The notes below the pieces were generated by a model. That model did not search any database. It saw only the letters and a list, made by a program, of their open reading frames with translations, and was not told the DNA's origin. A program made the position numbers and the translations under genes. DNA of 64,000 nt, from NCBI GenBank assembly GCA_038373865.1, contig JAXGGA010000038.1, forward strand, positions 124,001 to 188,000, given 5' to 3'. Below, piece by piece: positions 58,936 through 64,000 of this stretch. Origin of the DNA: Uloborus plumipes (taxonomy: Eukaryota > Arthropoda > Arachnida > Araneae > Uloboridae). Positions within the stretch are counted from its first letter, which is position 1, and each line of letters starts with the position of its first letter.

Positions 58936-59198
58936 TACACGGACAAGTAAAGTCATTAATAATTTTAAAATATAGTTTTGAAAAAAAAACTAAAAAATAC
59001 GCTTTTACATTGGAATGCGCTGTGATCATCACGGGTTTCCCTCTGATTTTCAAAACTACTGAATATCCGCACTTAAGTTTACATGTACTTATAACACATC
59101 AATATGCAATACAGTTTAGCCTTTAGTATTAAAAATAATATTAAATATATTACTTTTATATTTGCAAAGAAAGTAAATTTTATCTTTTATTCAGAGTT

Positions 59199-59223
59199 AC
59201 ATACATACATACATACATACATG
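59199..59223. repeat. (ACAT)n tetranucleotide repeat
   Basis: About six units, inside the piggyBac relic. Confidence 0.9.
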
Positions 59224-59698
59224 TAAACAAACCCACATGTGAAATTAATAAAAGCGTATTAAAAAGAGACCATTAGCTATAGAGGAACTAGAGAGTTACA
59301 AACCAAAAAAAAAAAAAAGAGAAAAGAAAGAAAGCTTGCGCGAGAGAGCCTCCAAAAGACATCAGATTTGACAGAATTGATCATCGGAAAGTACAAGTAC
59401 ATATAAAAAATAACGTAAAATGTCAAGAAGTAAAGGATTACAAGAGTACAGTGCACCAAATGTTCAATTCCTCTATTTTTTTTACAAAAAAGAACTAATT
59501 TCAAGACTATCATTTACAATCCTTTTTATCTGTTGAATGCATGGTGTAGCCATTTGGCAACAAAACTATTTTTAATTAGAAAGGGGTGAAAATTTAGAGT
59601 TAAATTTTTTTAAATATTTTTCCATGTTTTCTTATTACATTGACAAACACATATATTTTTTTCTACGAAAAATAAAAAATCATGCAGTGTAGGGTTAA

Positions 59699-62035
59699 AA
59701 CAAGTTACATCTTATGTTTTAAAACATACTTTGTCAGAAAAAAATTATAATAAAATTTATTATCCCCCCCTCCTTTACTACATCACCAAAATTAAAATAG
59801 CAGAAGAAGTTGTAGGTTTTTCCATATCACATAAGAACTCACAAATGATAGAAATGATTTTATGCCTGCTTGGCTTCGTTTAGTGAGTTTTGCGTTTGTT
59901 ATGTGCTTTGTAAACGTTTATTTAGTCAGTTAATTTTTTACACTTAAATGAAAATTCAATGATTTTTTAATGGATCGCTTTTCTTTTAAATGCTTTTAGT
60001 GAATGTTTATTTATTCGTGATTTCCATTTACATTTTAATGGAGCTTTCAATCATGAGTAACATCTTCTTGGCTGAAGAGTAGCCTAGAACAGCTTAATCA
60101 TATGCAAGATTGTCAAATTTTTTATTTCCTTACAAGTTTACCCGAACATAGCAAAAAAAAAAATTCTAGAAGTTAATTACGTCGCCCTGTTCTCAACATA
60201 GTCCTATTACTCTTAATAACGTTTTTTTTTTCTTTTCCGATTGTCAAAACAACGCCTAAAGATCAATAATTATTGTCAATGTACTTCAGAAACGTTATAG
60301 TAGATGAAAAACGAAACTTGATGACAGAAAAAAATATTAAAAGAAAATGTTAGTAAGCAAAGCTTTATTTCTTGCTTTTTCTGTGGCAACTGAAAAATAT
60401 CCGGTACAAAAGGAATTTTCCACACAAGTATTATAAATGCAAAAGGGTTCATTTATTCCGCATTCTTTAATTGAAAACTCAATTTAAACTTTAATGTTAT
60501 CTCTACTAACAACTTCTAATAGCCTTATATGTTAAGTGAAGTTGAATTACCTTCTGATGAATAGCCATCCATTAAGCAAGAACTAATTAAAACTTCCTTG
60601 ACTATCATTATTTTGCATTGTAAACGGATGCTTTGAATTACAAAGTTTCGGAGCTTTCCTCTAAGACTGAAACACATTTTAGTTCAAAAGTAAATACTGC
60701 TTTGGTACATGGAGAAATATTAAAGCGATTTTTATTCAGTAGTAATATTCAAACTCAAAAACCGTGAAATACGCATCAACTATTTAATGATTTTTAATTA
60801 AAAATATAGAATTTACTAAGCATATCCAATAAGAATGGAAAGATTTTTTAAAAACTTCCAATCGTGAAAAAAAATGAAATTTTGAGGAATTTCGAAAAAA
60901 AAAAAAAAAAAGCCCGGCTAACCACAACTTAAAAAAACAATTTTAACCGTTAAAAGCATTTCTGTTTTTTTTTCAAACGCTTTTAACCAATTTTCTACAG
61001 TCTTAAACAGTTCTATTCGTAGGCATAACATGTTTGAAATGTGTCATTTAAGTCTTTTCTTTGCAGCAAATGCACAGACAATTTTGTAAATTTTGCGTTT
61101 TTTACTTTTTCCCCAAATCACCTATAGGCTGTTTGAAGCACATTAACTGTAATACTCATGTATTTTCTAAAATGATCTGCTTTAAGGAAAAAACTTTGTG
61201 AGTTGGGAAATTGCTTTTTGTTTGAATTAAAGTTACTGTAACACGATATTTTAAAAGTCATAACTTCGTTTTTCGTTTAAAGCAAATCCAAAAAAAGCCC
61301 AGTATTCGCCACGAAGATGTGGCTCTACATAGAATTAACAACAACATAACTATTAATTCGAAATATTTAGCCTTTGTTTTTAGGAAAACCTTCTACAAAT
61401 CAAATATCTGCTTCTTTATTTACTGTGTTCTTTTGTTGTGATAAAGGCATATCTTCTTTAATGGCCAATATCTTACTTTAAAGCAAATGAATAGAAATAA
61501 AATAGGAAAAAGACAAAAAAAAAAAAAAAAGGTGGAGAGTGGTCTATTTAAGCAACATGCATTTAACATTGAATATTTGATGAACATTAATGCATTATCG
61601 ATGAATATTACTTTTCATGCTATAACGTATTTGATAAATTTCACACGCAGAAAACTTTACGCACAATTCTTATTGGTAAGGAAGACACAACGAAGGAGTT
61701 TGAAGATTTTTAGCAGTTTTTTTTTAAATAATTTTGTTTCTATTATGCGTCTAATCGATAGAAAACGGTTGCCAAAACTTCTATACGTAAAAGGAGAATA
61801 AACAGTGTCCATCTTTTACTTTAACGTACACTTCGTGCAATCAGTTGAAACTTTTTCTCACTATATGTCTAACCATTATTGAGTTCAAACAAATATATAC
61901 TCACATTATCCTCAATAATGTCAAAAAGCAGAATTTTATCATCGTCACAAGCGATAACGAATGATTTTTTTTACTAGATTATTCCAGTTATAATTGGTGT
62001 TCATATTATTAAAACCGGATACGAAGAGTAAGCGT
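59699..62035. other. AT-rich non-coding DNA
   Basis: No gene or element recognised. Poly-A runs near 60895-60911 and 61517-61530; the frame at 61487-61801 has no family features. Confidence 0.5.
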
Positions 62036-62294
62036 GCTTTTTAGCCTACTTTCCCGTTAAAAACAAAAGAAAGACGAAAAAAGTATTAAAAGTAGCTTAA
62101 TGCATCTAAAAAATATCGCCAAGTCCAAAAAATATCGCCAAGTAAAAAAAAATATCGCCAAGTACAAAAAATATCGCCAAGTTAAAAAAATAAAAAGGTA
62201 AATTGAATATCGAAAAATTAAAAGTTTGAAAGTAGGATATTGAGATGGGGAATTTGTGTGTCGGTCGGTCGGTCTGTCTGTCCCCCCCCCCCCC

Positions 62295-63090
62295 TAATAA
62301 CTTTTGAATTAACATTCCGATTTGGACAAACTTTTTTTTGTTGGAAAGATCTCGGCGAGTACAGCTCATTCCCATATTTAATTTTTCGATTTGAACAATT
62401 TTTGGTTCAACTTTGAACCGTTCAAACAACCGGTTCCGCAATGCTAACTTTTGAGTGAACAGTTCGATTTGAACAAACTTTTTTTTGTTCGAAAGATCTT
62501 TTCAAGGATACTTCATTCCCGTATCTACATTTTCGATTTGAACAATTTTTCGTTCAACATTGAAGCGTTCAAACAAGCTGTCACCTCTAATAACTTTTGA
62601 ATGAACAGTCCGATTTAAACAAATTTTTTTTTGTTCGAAGCATCTCGGGAAGGATACTTTATTACCGTATTTAAATTTTCAATTTGAACATTTTTGGTTC
62701 AACATTGAACCATTCAAGTAACCTTTCCCCACCTAATAACTTTTGAGTGAACAGTTCGAATGTAATAAACTTTTTTTTGTTCGAAAGATCTCGGCGAGTA
62801 CAGCTCATTCCCATATTTGATTTTTCGATTTGAACAGTTTTTGGTTCAACTTTGAACCGTTCAAACAACCTGTCCCGCGATGCTAACTTTTGAGTGAACA
62901 ATCCGATTTGAACAAACTTTTTTTTGTTCGAAGGATCTCAGCAAGGATACTTCATTACCCTAGTGAACAGTCCGAATGGAATAAACTTTTTTTTGTTTGA
63001 AAGATCTCGGAGAGGCTTTCCCATACATTTCCATATTTCGCTTTTTGATTTGAACCATTTTTCGTTCAATATTGAACTGTTCAGAAAAAT
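62295..63090. repeat. ~147-bp monomer array of copy C
   Basis: The marker taactttt recurs at about 62298, 62445, 62591, 62737 and 62884 (spacings 147, 146, 146 and 147 bp). By the variable region the order is types 3-1-2-3, then a fused 4/5 monomer in which part of the unit was deleted at about 62960 (cattaccctagtgaacagtcc). Confidence 0.82.
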
Positions 63091-63533
63091 AATTAACATT
63101 AGCGTCTACGGGGAATTTAAGTTGAATGTTGATTCTGAACTTAAAGCCGGATTTCCTTCAAACTAACTTTGTAAGAAAATGGTTTTGCTAAATAGTGCTT
63201 GTAAAGTACTTTTCTGAGTAATCTTCTGTGAGGACTTTGATTCCGACCCCGCAAACGTGGGGGAAATGCAGGCTCAGAAAAAAAATGACTGACTGTGCAG
63301 ACGATTTTTTGTTTATTTATTCATTTGTTTTATTTTATTTATTATTATTATTATTATTTTTTTGGCAGACGATTTTTTTTGTAACAAAAATTTTTCATTC
63401 ACGAGAACATTTTATTCTTTATTTATATTTAACAACTGGCAACCGATTAAAAGTGAAATTCGAGACATTTTATTAACGGACGAGTTTTTTTTTTCTTTCT
63501 TTGATAAAATACGTTTTGATGCTCTTTGTACTT

Positions 63534-63575
63534 TTATTTATTTATTTATTTATTTTATTATTATTATTATTATTT
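63534..63575. repeat. TTTA/ATT simple repeat; empty site for the copy-B MITE
   Basis: ttatttatttatttatt then attattattatt run on without the MITE that copy B carries between ttatcatta and tattatt. Confidence 0.8.
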
Positions 63576-63858
63576 TTTGATAACAATGGAGGATTTTTTC
63601 TACGGAGGAACTGTAACAGTTGCACTCTTTAAAAGGTGCGACAAAGCTTTATTTATTCGTTAATTACTTTTTACATGTCTATTTCATCTGATGAGAGGGG
63701 TATATTTTGCTTTTCGAAATCAGCTCTATGTGCTAAAAAGGTATGTTTGACATAATTTTCAGTTTCAGATAATCAAGAGAATAATGATCAGATGCGAGAA
63801 TGCCGATGTCGATGTACGGGAAAGTACGCTCGTTTAGTTCTTGACAGAACTTCTTGTT

Positions 63859-64000
63859 ATAATTTGTAACTTTCCCACGTGTGTTTTTCATCTCATTGAA
63901 AGAATAAATAGATTGGCCATGATCATATATCATAATTAATAAAGGGAAAAAATATCACATTACATTACGATACAATAGATAGACATGTATTACACAAACC
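63859..64000. other. AT-rich non-coding DNA to window end
   Basis: Nothing recognised after the end of copy C. Confidence 0.5.

Larger units (their letters stand above)
58278..59694 (+). mobile_element. piggyBac element, internally deleted and decayed
   Basis: TTAA at 58274-58277 and 59695-59698 flanks inverted ends CCCTACACTGCATG (14 bp, perfect). Subterminal words related to tgtagccatttggcaaca occur at about 58293, 58650 and 59547. At 1417 bp it is shorter than autonomous piggyBac elements. It keeps a recognisable piece of the transposase C-terminal region at about 58786-58935. Confidence 0.85.
62036..63858 (+). mobile_element. Helentron/HINE-like element, copy C
   Basis: Same orientation and architecture as copy B (26414-28927). 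The left end is gctttttAGCCTACTTTCCCGT. Four atatcgccaag units follow (two in B), then the GTCG/GTCT tract plus poly-C (62261-62294), an array of about five ~147-bp monomers with one internal deletion (62295-63090), and the same 3' module. The right motif is acgggaaagtaCgct, one mismatch from B, followed by the AGTTCT-TGAC-AGAACT hairpin (about 63836-63851) and ttcttgtt. Over the last ~300 bp it differs from B at about four positions. It has no insertion at the site where B carries a Tigger-like MITE. No coding capacity. Confidence 0.72.

Overview
The window looks like a 64-kb stretch of an arthropod nuclear genome, quite possibly a chelicerate such as a spider. It is strongly AT-rich, has no bacterial-style gene packing and no long ORF except one transposase, and carries many microsatellites and poly-C/G tracts. 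The transposon repertoire is eukaryotic: Tc1/mariner, Tigger/pogo-like, hAT, piggyBac, Helitron/Helentron-like elements and tRNA-derived SINEs. The species assignment is inference; nothing seen fixes it.

Layout. 1-3 kb: AT-rich DNA with a faint inverted-end repeat (1935-2928). 3-4.5 kb: a Tigger/pogo-like element (3027-4499) interrupted by a complete tRNA-derived SINE (3451-3736) with its target duplication. 7.7-8.3 kb: a decayed copy of a tandem-repeat family that recurs at 22.3-23.1, 26.4-28.9 and 62.0-63.9 kb. 12.4 kb: a long GT microsatellite. 12.95-14.57 kb: a non-autonomous Helitron. 16.9-19.8 kb: a 2.9-kb hAT element with a perfect 8-bp target duplication. 21.0-21.1 kb: a possible first coding exon of a secreted protein on the minus strand, with a decayed look-alike at 26.0 kb. 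26.4-28.9 kb and 62.0-63.9 kb: two close copies of one Helentron/HINE-like element; the first carries a Tigger-like MITE (27860-28621) that the second lacks. 29.9-30.2 kb: a second, different SINE. 34.0, 38.9, 42.3, 42.8 and 45.7 kb: MITE or foldback elements, including a 651-bp almost perfect palindrome. 50.5 kb: a hAT MITE. 52.7-54.1 kb: a nearly intact Tc1-like transposon whose transposase has one nonsense codon. 54.38 kb: a possible terminal exon of a host gene. 58.3-59.7 kb: a piggyBac relic.

Overall this is gene-poor intergenic or intronic DNA shaped by waves of transposon insertion. Host coding evidence is limited to three weak exon candidates. The best-supported protein is the Tc1-like transposase. 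The most unusual structure is the element family built from about 147-bp monomers of several distinct types. It combines inverted end motifs, a 3' hairpin and a GACA/GTCT-rich tract, and it appears in four copies of different age and monomer order. Coordinates of repeat edges were read by eye and may be off by a few bases.
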